Below, one piece after another: positions 1 to 10,837 of a DNA stretch of 64,000 bases; the first letter of the stretch is position 1, and each line of letters starts with the position of its first letter. The notes under the pieces were generated by a model. The model was not told the DNA's origin. It worked only from the letters and a program-made list of their open reading frames with translations, and made no database searches. Source of the stretch: Bipolaris cookei (taxonomy: Eukaryota; Ascomycota; Dothideomycetes; Pleosporales; Pleosporaceae); contig NRSV01000013.1 in the NCBI GenBank assembly GCA_002286855.1, positions 311,570-375,569 on the forward strand. Reading direction: 5' to 3'. Both the position numbers and the translations under genes were made by a program.

Positions 1-471
1 AAACAATCGCCGCGACGGGGAGGCGCCTGGGAGGCGCAGACACCGCGCAACGCGCGCGAAATTGAGGCTCAAAGTACTCTCATTCGACAGAGGGTAAGAA
101 ACCGCCCTGGGTCTTCTGCAAGTTCTTTAGACGAGAAGGTTGCACAGTTGAGTAAAGGGGCTCAGCAAATAGCACATGAAATGACGCTTATGAGAGAGGA
201 AGTTGCTGCTCTTCGAGAGACTCTAAACGCAGTAAATAAGCGTAAAAGCCGCAAGCGGCGATACGTATGGACAGATGAGACTCTTACTGTAGGCGAAGTA
301 CAAGAAGTATTAGCTGAACAGGCGGGTAGCAGTCGTTGTGACGGTGAGAGCGCGTCGAAGAGGGTGCGAGGAGAGAGGGGATGCGGGCGTTGCAAGCAGA
401 CTGGACACAACGCTCGTACCTGCGCAGTTGAGATAGATAGTGTAAGTGATAGTAGCGATTCTGACAATTAA
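1..471 (+). pseudogene. C-terminal part of a Fot1/pogo-like transposase, cut by the window edge
   Basis: An open frame runs from the first base to a stop at 469-471. It encodes a basic, coiled-coil-like tail and ends in a zinc-knuckle-like motif (CGRCKQTGHNARTC) and an acidic Ser/Asp tail. That arrangement is typical of the C-terminus of fungal Fot1/pogo (DDE_1) transposases. The same tail occurs at 59538-59783 on the other strand, so both window edges carry the same family. The catalytic domain lies to the left of the window, so integrity cannot be judged. Other options are few because the knuckle and the basic KRKSRKRRY block match the second copy. Confidence 0.75.
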
Positions 472-547
472 TTTGGTATATCGCAATAGTTTATTGACTG
501 TGATAAAAGTGCGTGATATGGTCTCGACGTCGACGCGCCGGTGCAAA

Positions 548-592
548 GTGGCCGACTCGCTTGGGTGGCCGACTCGCTTATGAACCACGTTA
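548..592 (+). repeat. Subterminal direct repeat and probable right end of the pogo-like element
   Basis: The 15-mer GTGGCCGACTCGCTT occurs at 548-562 and, with two bases between, again at 565-579. The sequence then reaches ACGT followed by TA at 591-592, which is the target dinucleotide expected for a Tc1/mariner/pogo element. Repeated blocks near the ends are usual transposase-binding sites in such elements. The left end is outside the window, so the inverted-repeat partner cannot be checked. Confidence 0.45.
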
Positions 593-842
593 GTGATGAT
601 TTTTGGGTACATTCTGAAGTGATAGCTTAAAGTACATATTCTGGAATGAGTATCTGGAAGATGAGTGGAAGAACTGAAGTATGTTTGGAAAGTGAATGGG
701 CATAGGTGAATATTCCGGTGTTCATGATAAAATCCTCATAATTTCTACACTTGATCTATACCAACATTGCAGTAAAAGGAATGAAAAAGAACCTCCTTCT
801 CCTTATCATCGCAGGCCAGCCTTGATTCATAGAACGAAATAT

Positions 843-1894
843 CTAAGCAAGAGATCCTCCAAGCACCCAGACTTCACCATTGGCAACTTTGTCGGCGATA
901 CCCTTGATTTCGACGTTGGCGGGTTGAATCTGCAGGATTCGATTAGCTTAGAATCTGGTGATGCTTGGCAGATTAAAAAAAAGCATTGGAAAGCAATCTT
1001 TGGCAACACCGCGAAAAAGAGTAGTGTAAATGCCATCCCGATGTGGCCAAAAGAGAGACAACCTAAGAAAAAAAAGAACCTGGGGTATCTGATTGAAGCC
1101 AGACGAATGCTGATGAGAGTGGGACTCGAACCCACGCCACTTTCGTGACCAGGAATATGATGTTAAGAAGACCTTAACCTGGCGCCATAACCAACTCGGC
1201 CATCTCACCAATTGTTTTGGTTGTTTGATGGGAATTTTGGAAACTACATTGAATATGTTCGTGGGCAGTTGGACCGAGACGCGAATGGCCACCTGCGGTC
1301 CGGTGGGGCAACTCCGAATGCAATGCAGACTACTGTACTGACGGGCATGGGTATGCTTACCTTCTTTTGACCATCCTTAGACTCCCACCAGATCTCGTTG
1401 CCAGCAAGTGTCTTGATCTTCTTGCCCTCTTCCCATGGACTTTCGGGTACAATGTGTCGCTGGACGAAGCGCTCGAGGTTGCTCTTCGCGCGGTCTTCTC
1501 CGCTAGCGCCCTGGTAGGCGTTGGCGCCTAGTTTGTTGTAGTCTTCCGGGTCTTCCCACGGTTTCCTCTCCAAGTCGCACATGACACTGTTGTGGGGAGC
1601 GAGTACAGTGACGTTCTGCGCTGCATCGTTTAACCGTTCGGCCACGGTGTCGATGTCCCTTGTCAAGCCGCTGAATATGGCAATCTCTTGTGTTTTCCCG
1701 ATGACATCGGATATGGTGACGCCAGTCGAGACCTGCCCCTCTGGTTTGCTCATGATGTAGTCGCGAAGCGGCAACTGTTCTGTGAGGATGTGGAGCGAGT
1801 TGACGATGCTGTCGAAGGGACGGGACTCAGCGGAGCAAGCGAAGATTAGAGAGATGGTAGCAAGAGGGTATGCGAAGAAAGATCCGGATTTCAT
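843..1894 (-). CDS. Secreted fasciclin (FAS1) domain protein, two exons
   Basis: Exon 1 is 1361-1894 and exon 2 is 843-929, joined in phase 0 (GTAAGC donor, CTGCAG acceptor) to give about 206 aa. Residues 1-24 look like a signal peptide. The FAS1 fold is shown by the NVTVLAPHNSVM block near residue 95 and by the ending QPANVEIKGIADKVANGEVW, which matches the usual close of a FAS1 domain; this is why exon 2 was placed so far downstream. Without splicing, the frame reads into unrelated residues. FAS1 proteins act in cell adhesion and surface matrix; the role here is unknown. The 431-nt intron is long for this window and contains a complete tRNA-Leu gene on the same strand. The product call is firm; the single-intron model is inferred. 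Confidence 0.8.
1111..1209 (-). tRNA. tRNA-Leu (AAG anticodon) with a 17-nt intron
   Basis: Read on the minus strand, a seven-pair acceptor stem closes (GGTGAGA with TCTCATC) with discriminator A. The D arm follows, then the anticodon stem CCAGG/CCTGG with loop TTAAGGT, anticodon AAG. A long variable arm (CACGAAAGTG) marks a type II leucine tRNA, and the T arm GTGGG-TTCGAGT-CCCAC is perfect. A 17-nt intron at 1155-1171 sits one base after the anticodon, the standard eukaryotic position. The gene lies wholly inside the intron of the FAS1 gene, in the same orientation. Confidence 0.95.
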
Positions 1895-2145
1895 GGTGGC
1901 TTAAGCAGGGTGCATTAGGGTGTTGCTGGAGGGTGTTTGTGAGCGCGGCGGTTGGCGTGGGTGGCACACACGTCATGCCGCGGTGAAGCCAAGACCTCGT
2001 GCTCACGCGAATGATCGTCGGTCCTCTTTATGAGCTCAGGGACTGATTCCTCTCTCCTTGCACTTATGTCTCGGCCAACGTAAAATTCCGCGCCTTTGAG
2101 CGCGTCATTTTTAGGCCCAACTCTCTGAGCAGATAATCAAAAACT

Positions 2146-2832
2146 ATGGCCCTGCAAATTCCAACGGTCACTGTTGTAAGTGCAATTAATAATCGAGAGC
2201 CCCTAACACAGTACTAAGTAGACTAGGATGATCTCCTCGCTTTCCACGCGCAGCATTTCCCCCACGCGTCAACGCCTGAGCATATTCTCTACGGTGTGCA
2301 TCACGAGCAAGAGACGGCTGAAGAATATTACGACGAAGAGGACGATGGACTTGGCTACTACCCCGATGGGACCAAGCGCACCCTGACCGACGAGCAAATT
2401 GCTATGTTCCGACACTCGGAAATCCAAGCTATCCTTCGCAAACGGCGGCTACAGAAAGAGAATGGTGAATCTTCGGACTATAAATATACTGCCGAAAAGC
2501 CGTCTCCTGATGTTGCCAGCCCAGCGCAAGAGGGTTCTTCGCATGTGGCAGATGATTCGCAACAGGCTCAGTCCAAGGATTCAGGGCAAGCAAATAAGCA
2601 ACAATGGGCTACAACCAGTGCGAAGAGTAAAGCCAAGGCCAAGAGGAAGAGGGATAGGTATGCAAAGAGGAGAAAAGAAGTCAGACTGCAAAAGGGTCTG
2701 CCGAGACGAAGGAGTGGCCGCAATGGTGCAGGCAGTGATTACAGTGATGACGAGAGTGATGAATGGGATCCATGGCACCAGGCGAATGGGCCTGATGCGC
2801 AAAAGGAAGACATCCTGGATCTAGATTATTGA
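2146..2832 (+). CDS. DUF3807 family protein
   Basis: Exon 1 is 2146-2175 (ten codons) and exon 2 is 2227-2832, with a 51-nt GTAAGT...TAG intron in phase 0; the product is 211 aa. The N-terminal half carries the blocks DDLLAFHAQHFPHAST and DDGLGYYPDGTKRTLTDEQI, which I recognise as the fungal DUF3807 family. The C-terminal half is low complexity and very basic (KAKAKRKRDRYAKRRKEVR), then acidic, which suggests a nuclear or nucleolar protein. No enzymatic motif is visible. The start was chosen because the short first exon supplies the family's N-terminus. Function is unknown. Confidence 0.8.
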
Positions 2833-3579
2833 GCCGGACAGCTCTTGCAGTTATGGTTGCTCGTTTTGTCCCATCCTCCACCGCGGCTATCCGCTTTGAA
2901 CAGCATTGCTTCAATGCTCTTTCGCAAACAAGCTTGTAGTCCACACACTGAAATCCATTTGTGAGTGTTCCCTTTTCCTTTACCCCATGTGCAATGATGA
3001 AACTTCGTTATCGTCATCCTTAGGCGGAGACGATGCCGGGCTTGAGACGATAGTGAAAGACTGCTTGCAGCCTGAACTCTCGACTCGTCTGGTGCTGTCA
3101 ATGGCGAGTTTACAATCTTCTCTCTGAGCACTTCTTCATTGCCTTTACTGCTGAGTATGTCATGCGTAATAATGTACTGACATGAAGACTAGATGCTGGC
3201 GTCCCTTCAGTGATATTGATTCGAGTTGCGGGTATAGGTGAAGGTGTGGTTGCAGTAAAGGCTTGAGCTTCTGCCATGATAGTTCTATGTAGCATGGACA
3301 TTGTGACTGTCTCCTACTGCCTTGCCGTCCCAATAGGATGTGATCTAGTAGCTATTAGTTAATGCCCTATCACCATAAGATTCACTCTTTCACACTTACT
3401 ATTACTCTGTTTGCTCCCCGCTCAGCCCACGGTACCGCGCTAGCGGGACGTGATTTCTTGCGAGGGTCTTGTCGTGCCCTCCCTCATTGCAGCAGTCTCA
3501 CTTAGCTCTTCAACCTTCTACCCTCGACTTGTTTCTTGAACACAACCTTGCTCATCAACCAGTCACTCTCGACATCATC
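2833..3579. other. Intergenic, no supported gene
   Basis: Only short overlapping frames without recognisable composition are present. A pyrimidine-rich stretch before 3580 could be the leader of the next gene. Confidence 0.5.
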
Positions 3580-4378
3580 ATGGCACCCCAAAAGTCTGTT
3601 GTCAATGACAAGGCTCTAAACGCGAAGAAGACTCCTACTGTCAAGCAGAGCAAAGATAAGGTTGTGAAAAGGCCTGCGCGTGGATACCACATCTTCAGGA
3701 ATGGCATGCTCAACGTTACACCCAAGGGCGGAGAGATTGAAATGTAAGTACATAATGACTGCAATTTATGCAGGGAAACTAACATTTGTTAGTTTTAAAG
3801 CTAACTAGTAGTTGCCTCTACTTCGTCTCCTGCCGAAGGTAAGGAACTACTCGTTATTCAGATATGCAATGGATACTGATTATGCAGGTCCGCAACATGA
3901 TATGGGAACTCGCGCTCGGCGGAAAAGTGTTCAGGTCTCGAGTATACCCTTCGAATAGGTTGTTGCTACAAATTCCTATCCAATTTTCTCTTTTACGAAT
4001 ATGCCGTCAGATCTATGCAGAAGCAGCCAATATCCCACTGAGACAAAACACATTCTCCTTCCCGACACATTGGCACATACGCAGGCGGTTTGGAGCTCTC
4101 AAAAAGGTCCAAATCAACCAGACCACTTCCTTCTGCTTTAAGGATAGATACATAAAAGATAGCTTAGACTTGTCATTTCAAGTCAAGCTTAATCGTTTCA
4201 GACATTGTGTACTAGCTGACCTATCTGATCCAAAGGTGATGGTTCTCTCTATTCACTTGTTGCCAGAGATCGAAAAACCTGTTAAGCAACAGATAAGAAA
4301 CGAGTACTTTTGCAAATAGAAACCATGCATTATGGTCTGTTTTCAGATGTCAGAGTCGAGGTGACGTTCTTGAACTAG
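3580..4378 (+). pseudogene. Probable decayed F-box/2EXR-like protein gene
   Basis: The first exon (3580 to about 3744) gives a lysine-rich N-terminus. A 27-nt exon at 3812-3838 encodes LPLLRLLPK, and an exon from 3888 continues VRNMIWELALGGKVFRS and LLRICRQIYAEAANIPLRQN. These blocks are typical of the large pleosporalean family of small F-box/2EXR-like proteins. Two things suggest decay. The first and second exons cannot be joined in frame with a normal splice. The expected C-terminus (a DVRVEVTFLN ending, stop 4376-4378) is in a different frame from the body, so a frameshift lies near 4280-4295. A sequencing error or an unseen intron is the alternative. Family functions are mostly unknown. 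Confidence 0.5.
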
Positions 4379-4961
4379 CACCAAAGACACCTCCACGATT
4401 GGTAAGTATCAACTGTGATACATGAATGCAGATACAGACTAATGCAGGCATATCATTAGGGCCAGTATTTCATACGCCTACGAAATCAAACAGCATCTCG
4501 TATGAGGAGCCTCATGGCACGGTTGCGATAAATGGTATCATGTATCTGGTGGTCGAGACCTGGAGCGACATGCATCCATTGGACTTCAAGGTGCTGGCCT
4601 CTTCAAAGTTATGCAAACGAATTTGATTATGCAGTGGCGAATTTGATTTCCTCTTCTCGGCTGAAAATTGCAATACGGCAAATTTACTGTTTGCTATAAT
4701 TTCTGCGGATCAAAGTTACAATTTCCTGATCATCTCTTTTCCCTTTTACTCATTGTACAACCTGGATTCTGCTCCTGGAAACCTTAAAACCCCCAACCAG
4801 AGTGTGTCTGGTCAAGCCTCAGTACGAGATAACAAGGCCTCTCGAGAATATCCCGCTAGGTGTTCAAAGATGGGCGGTTAACTTACTTCACCTCAGCGGT
4901 TATATATTAAGAGAAGAGAAGGATCGTGCGAAAGCCATGAGCAAAGAATGAAGTTGGGTAG
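4379..4961. other. Intergenic, short unsupported frames
   Basis: A 66-codon frame at 4426-4626 has protein-like composition but no partner exon or recognisable family. The rest is AT-rich with nothing identifiable. Confidence 0.4.
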
Positions 4962-5251
4962 TGTCCGTATAAGTAACAAGGTGACAGCGATCGGATAGCT
5001 CGGAAGCTCTACCCCCCACACACACCAGTGGGCAACCCCCACAATAGGACCAAAGCAGAGAACATAAGAAGAGAACCTTGTACGCGCGTAGATAGGCAAG
5101 AAGAAGAAGAATTTTGAATACACACACCTGTCTTTTGGCAGTTCTTCTGCATTCGTGCAAACCCTCTTTAGCCCCGCGCGCACATGCTTCGTACCTTGCT
5201 GTTTGCACCCGGTTCACGCTTATGCTAGCTAGCTACAGAGCGCATTCAACA
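4962..5251 (-). mobile_element. Solo LTR, copy A (290 bp) with 5-bp target duplication
   Basis: On the minus strand the element starts TGTTGAATGCG at 5251 and ends in ..GGACA at 4962, the TG...CA termini of LTR retrotransposons. It is flanked on both sides by the 5-bp direct repeat GGTAG (4957-4961 and 5252-5256). A second copy lies at 13583-13840 in the opposite orientation. Copy A has about 32 bp more in its 3' part. No internal retrotransposon sequence is attached, so this is a solo LTR left by recombination. Frames read through it are shadows. Confidence 0.85.
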
Positions 5252-5607
5252 GGTAGGTTTATTTTGGAATTAAAGTTTGTATGTTCTGTCGAGCCTAGTT
5301 ACAGAAGCCGGTCGCACGGCACGTATATATGAAATCAAGCTCGTCCAATCCGTGTCTGTCCACTCCTTTCACAGTCGAGTACTCACTATCCACCATACCA
5401 AGTCACGGGTACCTACTTCTCAAAATAACTCGTGAGAGACTTTGCGGGAATTTGTTTGTGCAGGAAATCGAAAAGGAGTTCCTGAAGCTTTTCTTTTTCT
5501 CCGTCTCTTGCGCCCTAGTCGGCTTCCTGCTTAAAGTGGTTGCCCCAGATAACTCGCATGCTGATTTTAAATGTTCTTCTCAGCCTCCTGAGTGGCCAAA
5601 TAGCGGC

Positions 5608-6316
5608 CTAGTATGCGGCGTATAATGAGAAGACATTTGGATCCTCACAGAATTGTCTGATCAAGAAGGAAAGCTCGCTTCCAGCAATCCGGATTTCGAG
5701 CAAATAGTCAAAAATATCGAGACCTACATCGAGTTTTTTGATAGACGGTAGCATGAGCGACAATAAGCTTATGCCTTTTGGAATATCTTCGACAAGTGCT
5801 AGGCAGGCCCCAGATTTATTTCGTGATCCCTCCCTATCGATACGTCGGAGATAATCAGAGTAATCTGGGAGTTCAGGCAGTCGTAAAGGCCTTAAAAAAC
5901 CCATATTTTACGGGAAACTCTTATTTATGGATAAGACTTGTTACTCGTAGTCTTCACAAGTAGAAATGCTTGATGCGCTTTCGAACGGCGAATGGAACTT
6001 GTTTGTAGAAGGTAGTGAGGAGAGAATCGTGTGGCTCCTTGTGGCTGATGAAGACCCACCGAAACCACCGTGTAGTAAGATACTCCGCTCCTTCTTTGTA
6101 AACATCTGCTGGATACCACTGCGCTAGTGCTGCTAGAAGGTCTAGAGCCGATGGTTTGAGCGATTGCTTGTTGTCATGCGCAAGTTGGACCTTAATGTCT
6201 ATGATGTCACTGTTGTCGTCGTTGTTGCTTACTGTCCACTTGAAGACCATGTGCTTAAGTTCCGAGGGCATCCGCCGAGTGAAGTCATCCTGGAATTTAC
6301 CATCTTTCGTTATCAT
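5608..6316 (-). CDS. Hypothetical protein, exon structure unresolved
   Basis: Two frames with good protein composition follow each other on the minus strand. One is 5954-6316 (120 codons, starting with Met; SELKHMVFKWTV, LLAALAQWYPADVYKEG, VPFAVRKRIKHFYL). The other is 5608-5904 (SLLSLMLPSIKKLDVGLDIF). They probably belong to one two-exon gene, but I could not find a clean splice that avoids the stop at 5954. I do not recognise the family. There is no signal peptide and no membrane segment. The gene sits between a solo LTR and an MFS gene, so it may be partly decayed. Confidence 0.4.
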
Positions 6317-6430
6317 CTTGACTAATGGGTTCGTAGTCAGGTCCGAGGAGAAGCTTCTCGTTCGACTGACTTCTTTGGTCGTGGTAGATATTGGATGTGT
6401 CGACAGATATTGTTCAAGAGCAGAATATTA

Positions 6431-7187
6431 GATCCTGCATGTCTGTATAGGAAGTATAAAGTAAAAGAGAAATGTTTTAGTCAACGTGTTTCACGTACAA
6501 AGGAGATGGCCTTTACCGTGAATCTATCATAGGTGAGAGATAGTCTCGAGCATTATTGCGGTATTTGCGGTTTCTCAGACTGGTCGTGTGCAATCTGAAA
6601 GTCGCATTGGTTTACCCGTTGCCGTAAATCCATTTCGGTCATATTTGTTAGCTGATGCATGATGCGAGTAAAGTAGTAGAAGTTAGATCTTTAATGCAAC
6701 AGCTAGTTGCTGCAAAGTTTAGGTGTGTAGTGAGAAATGTCAATACGTACAAGTGATAGAAGGTGCAAATCACGTGCGAACCATGACGTACCCCACCCCA
6801 CGTTTTCTAAAGTGGGGGGAAGGATCCTTCTTGCATTTGCAACATCTCGGCCGCGCAGTGAACATCGGCAAGACTGCCGGGTGTCTTCTTCCTCCACCGG
6901 AATCTAGAAGCTGTGGGCTAGGCCTCCCATGCAACGCGCCAATGAGTCACTGAGATGGGGACTGTTGCGACTACGCTTAAACCCGGGACGGGTTTAACGT
7001 CCCCACTAACTATGCAGGCAATCACCTGTCTTTTGTAGGTTGCAACTCTTCCTCTTCCTCTTCTTCTTTCTCTTCTCTATCTCCTCTTGATTCACCATTT
7101 CATGGCTGTTGGAACCGCATATTTCCATCATCCACGAGTGAGTCGACCCAGGGCTTTCTACTCTAGCATCATCCGTACATTGCCATC
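6431..7187. other. Intergenic region and MFS promoter
   Basis: No gene is supported. The last 150 bp before the MFS start is strongly pyrimidine-rich (CTTCCTCTTC-type runs near 7047-7085), as is common in fungal leaders. Two inverted repeats, at 6796-6817 and 6957-7004, stand out. Confidence 0.5.
6957..7004. promoter_or_regulatory. Nested palindrome upstream of the MFS gene
   Basis: Bases 6977-6997 form a perfect inverted repeat: arms TTAAACCCG and CGGGTTTAA around GGA. It is enclosed by a second pair, GGGGAC (6957-6962) and GTCCCC (6999-7004). It lies about 185 bp before the MFS start codon. Zn2Cys6 factors often bind paired CGG/CCG triplets, so an operator is plausible, but this is inference. 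Confidence 0.35.
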
Positions 7188-8732
7188 ATGGCTCCCGTTT
7201 TCGTATCACGAGTTGCGAGCTTTCTCGGTGTCCAGTCACTCAATGCAACAGGAAGGGATGCTTACATTGTTATTATACTGCGCTCCTTGCGCATGTTTAC
7301 TGCTGGCATTCCTAGTCTTGTCCTGGCCCTGTTCTTCGCCTCGCTCGATTTCCCTGATTCGAGAATCGGGGCTTTCATGACCCTGACTTTACTCGGCGAT
7401 GTTATGCTCTCCTTGCTACTTACCTTGGTGGCAGACAAATTAGGAAGAAGGAGGATCTTGTTCATGGGCAGCGTGATGATGGCTTGCTCAGGTGTCACGT
7501 TCGCTCTTTCTGAGAACTTCTGGATCCTCCTGATCGCTGCAGTCTTCGGCATTATCTCCGTTACTGGGGCTGATTGTGGACCGTTTAGGGCGGTTGAGGA
7601 GAGTATACTGAGTGGATTGACAGACGAAAAGACAAGAAGTGACGTTTTGTCGTGGTACGTGACGGCGACCACAATGGCTGGTGCTATAGGAGCCGAGGTT
7701 GCAGGGCGAATGGTGAACGCTTTCGAGAAGAGCAGCGGTAACGCTACCAAAGCATATCATGCTTTATTCTGGGGATACGCAGCCTTTGGTGCGCTTGGCA
7801 GTATATTGTGCCTAGGATTGAGTAGCAGATGCGAGGCTGCTGGAGAGAAACTTGCCGAAATGAAAGAGCGAAGGAGAGGTAGTGGTGACGGAGAAGAGGG
7901 GGAAATGCTTTTGGAAGCAATGACACCGAGTACAACAGACGGGTTCGAGCAGAACGGCGAACCTTCGAGGAGACAGGAAAACTTCCGAGTTCCACAATCC
8001 CCCCAGAAGAAGAGTTATTTCAGTCAAATCTCTAAAACCACACGGTCAATCATGTACAAGCTTTGGATTCTCCTTGCCGTCGACAGCTTATCGGATGGAA
8101 TGACACCCTACTCGCTCTTGAACTACTATGTCGACCGCAAGTTTAACGTCTCCAAAGCTACGCTCGGAGACATCACATCGGCCTCACAATTTCTTTGCGC
8201 AGTTGGTGCAGTTTTCACTGGACCGTTAGCTAAACGCATCGGACTTATTAACACAATGGTTTTCACGCATCTCCCTTCGTCGATATCCATTGTTTTCATC
8301 CCTGTGCCCTCAAAGCCTGCATGGACAATCGGATTGATGGTTTTCCGCGCCGCTCTCAATAGTATGGATCAAGCACCACGTACAGCCTTTATCGCTGCAG
8401 TTGTCAAGCCAGAGGAGCGCACCGGTGCCATGGGTATCACAAGCATGGTGCGTACCCTGGCTATGAGTGTGGGTCCGACAATTACTGGTCTTCTCGCTGG
8501 CAGCGATAACTTCTGGGTAGCTTTCTTGGCGTCGGGTACGTGTAGAATAATCTACGACATTGGGCTGTGGATCTTGTTCGTGAATGTAAAAGTTGAGCAA
8601 GGTGCTGGGAGGGAGGATGAAGCAGACAGTGTGCAAGATGAAGCTTGGGATGGCTTGCTCAGCGACACGGAAAGTAATGTCAGCAGCGAGGGAAGAAAGA
8701 GCAAAGATATTGATAGCGAAAGTAGTGTTTAG
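7188..8732 (+). CDS. Major facilitator superfamily (MFS) transporter
   Basis: A single exon encodes 514 aa. Residues about 15-210 contain six hydrophobic segments, with the MFS loop motif DKLGRRRILFMGS between segments 2 and 3. A charged, acidic central loop follows (about residues 215-280), then a second set of membrane segments (LWILLAVDSLSDGMTPYSLLNYYVDRKF onward, not quoted further). The C-terminal tail is acidic and serine-rich. The substrate cannot be read from the sequence; drug/proton antiport is only one possibility. The start codon has a good context and follows a pyrimidine-rich leader. Its stop lies 75 bp from that of the convergent DUF3176 gene, so the 3' untranslated regions probably overlap. 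Confidence 0.85.
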   Translation: MAPVFVSRVASFLGVQSLNATGRDAYIVIILRSLRMFTAGIPSLVLALFFASLDFPDSRIGAFMTLTLLGDVMLSLLLTLVADKLGRRRILFMGSVMMACSGVTFALSENFWILLIAAVFGIISVTGADCGPFRAVEESILSGLTDEKTRSDVLSWYVTATTMAGAIGAEVAGRMVNAFEKSSGNATKAYHALFWGYAAFGALGSILCLGLSSRCEAAGEKLAEMKERRRGSGDGEEGEMLLEAMTPSTTDGFEQNGEPSRRQENFRVPQSPQKKSYFSQISKTTRSIMYKLWILLAVDSLSDGMTPYSLLNYYVDRKFNVSKATLGDITSASQFLCAVGAVFTGPLAKRIGLINTMVFTHLPSSISIVFIPVPSKPAWTIGLMVFRAALNSMDQAPRTAFIAAVVKPEERTGAMGITSMVRTLAMSVGPTITGLLAGSDNFWVAFLASGTCRIIYDIGLWILFVNVKVEQGAGREDEADSVQDEAWDGLLSDTESNVSSEGRKSKDIDSESSV

Positions 8733-8806
8733 ATTGTAGAGCCAACAAAAGGCGTGGATAGACTTACTCTAAAAAAATTATCAAACAGCAACAAATCTCT
8801 ATAAAA

Positions 8807-10837
8807 CTAGCACTGCGCCTTCTCAGCCTGCAACAAGGTCTCGTTATGATTGTCGGTCTGCAACTGCACTTTCACAGTCTTTGCCTGTTTCTTCTTTGCG
8901 CTCAAGCTATCCTTGCCACTAAACCTATCTTTTGTCTGGTGGTCTAATCCATGGAACAGCGACACCAGCGCACTCGTCTTCCAAGCCTGCGTATCAGACG
9001 TATGTGTCATGGTCATAGCAGTCAGCAAGAAGACGAGCGTCGCCAGAACAGCAGTAATGGGCAGTACCGCGAAGCCCCATCGAACATGCACATACGACTC
9101 GACAGTCATGGACTTCCCGGCCGTAGGCACAGCACCCATGAAGCTGCGAAATGCCGTGGTCATGGATATAGCCAGATCGCTCATGAGCATGTCGAGTCCG
9201 TTAGCGTACTCGTAGTAGTTCCAGTAAAACGCAGTCAAGATATCCGTGTCGAAAAAAGTCTCTCCCGACGCGATACCGACCGTAAGATTAACGACAACAG
9301 CGCGATCAGGGTCAGTGATGCTGCGGGTGAAGTCGCTGGTGGTCCGAGTTGCAGAGCCGTTTGTGAAGATTGCGCCGAACCAGCCGCGGATACTTAAGAG
9401 GGCACCCATGCCAACGAGATACGCAGGGTCCTGGGAGTTACCATGGATGTAAACGCCATAGTCGGCGTCTGGGTCTGGAGAGCTCATGTCGAGGACCGTG
9501 TGGTTCGTGATGGAGTGTGTGATGTTTTCTTGATGTGTACCGTTTACTACTGACGCTGATATCGTGTTAACGCAGGCTTGCAGCGTGCACTGTGTGGCCC
9601 AGGGGTTGAGGACTCGGGGGGTGTCCTGGTGCTCTGTCCCCATGAAAATGAGCTTGATGAAGGTAGAGTGAGGCATGTCGCCGTACGCAGATGGGATGAA
9701 CGAAGTCATGCTGAACACGTCGGAGCTAGTGTTGAGCAGCGCTCCTTGAGGTACTTGCCAGCCACAGGAGGATACGTTGGGTGAGGCGTCTATTTCTGGT
9801 GGACAGTATCGCGTGATGAGGGGTGTGATGTCGGTGCATTCGTGGCAAACAGCGAGTGACTCGAAGGGCTTCCACACGCAGTTACCACTTGAGCATTGAA
9901 ACTTTAGAGATGCTGCAGGTCGGTTGTTCTCTGCAAACAGGCCATTGTAGACTGCGGCTTTCAGGGGAAGTATTGGTACAAAACCAGCTGTGAAATGTTA
10001 GTAAACTGGCTGATGATGTTTTCCGGAGATACTCACTACTGCTTGTGTTACCCGGCAATGCACCGGTGTAGTTGATGGCTCTAGGGATGATAGCACCGAC
10101 GTCGCTTTCGACGGTTCGCATCTTGTACGTCGCTATCTGCTGTGCGAAGGGTCCAAGGGCCAGACCAACGATAGCAATGATGGCTCCGAAAGACCCAAGC
10201 GATCTAAGCAACAAGAGTGTCAGTCATAAGAAGCTAATGCTTGAAGCAGATCAACTTACCCTCCTCTACCCGTCACGAGTAACTTAAGAGATCCCCAGGA
10301 ACCACGACTGGCTTCGTCAAAAACCTCAATGTCGGACAGCGGAGTCGGCTTTTGTTTGAAGCGAATCCATTTTGCCTGTGAGATTCCACTCGAAAGACAG
10401 ACGGACATTGTAGCATTGGCACATATAGCCATCAAAGCAATGAGCGCGTTGAGAGTAATTTCGTGAGGCCAGTCCGGTAAAGCACGCCCGTTGTACTTGA
10501 AAACAACTCCTATGATGGAAGCAACAGCTCCGAGAGCGACGAAAATAGCCATCATCTCAAATGCCCAGGTACGAGCATGAGATGACTTGGGCTTGCCCCC
10601 AGACCTCTGGCTGGATGTTTCCGAGGTGACGGCGGTGGCATCTGTAGAAGTACTCCAGTGTGCTACATGTTTGGTATTTCGTGTTCCCACGGTAGATATT
10701 GGGCTGGCATGATCGTATTCAAAGTTGCGATTGTCTTCCCCATACCGTTCTTGAGTTGGCGAGGGTGAGTTGTAGCCCTCGTTTACTGGCTCAATACCAA
10801 CGTTAGGCTGAGTCTTGGGCAGATGTTGGTACGCCAT
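8807..10837 (-). CDS. DUF3176 domain membrane protein, three exons
   Basis: Exons are 10260-10837, 10037-10203 and 8807-9987 and sum to 641 aa in frame. The N-terminus is a polar tail. Hydrophobic segments follow at AFEMMAIFVALGAVASIIGV and in the next 60 residues (LNALIALMAICANATMSVCL), and the block ISQAKWIRF after them is characteristic of fungal DUF3176 proteins. The middle is an extracellular-looking region with many Asn-X-Ser/Thr sites and cysteines (SSGNCVW, CHECTDIT). One more membrane segment (VLPITAVLATLVFLLTAM) precedes a basic tail. An upstream in-frame Met at 10880-10882 would add 15 residues; I prefer the inner start (MAYQHLP). Function is unknown for the family, which is expanded in pleosporalean fungi. 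Confidence 0.85.

Noticed and set aside
4893..5217. Two minus-strand frames and the matching frames at 13617-13899 as a duplicated gene
   Set aside because: The shared peptide is only a read-through of the two solo LTRs, shown by their TG...CA ends and 5-bp duplications.
8850..9452. Plus-strand frames over the DUF3176 gene
   Set aside because: Antisense shadows of exon 3; the minus-strand product has membrane segments and consistent splicing.
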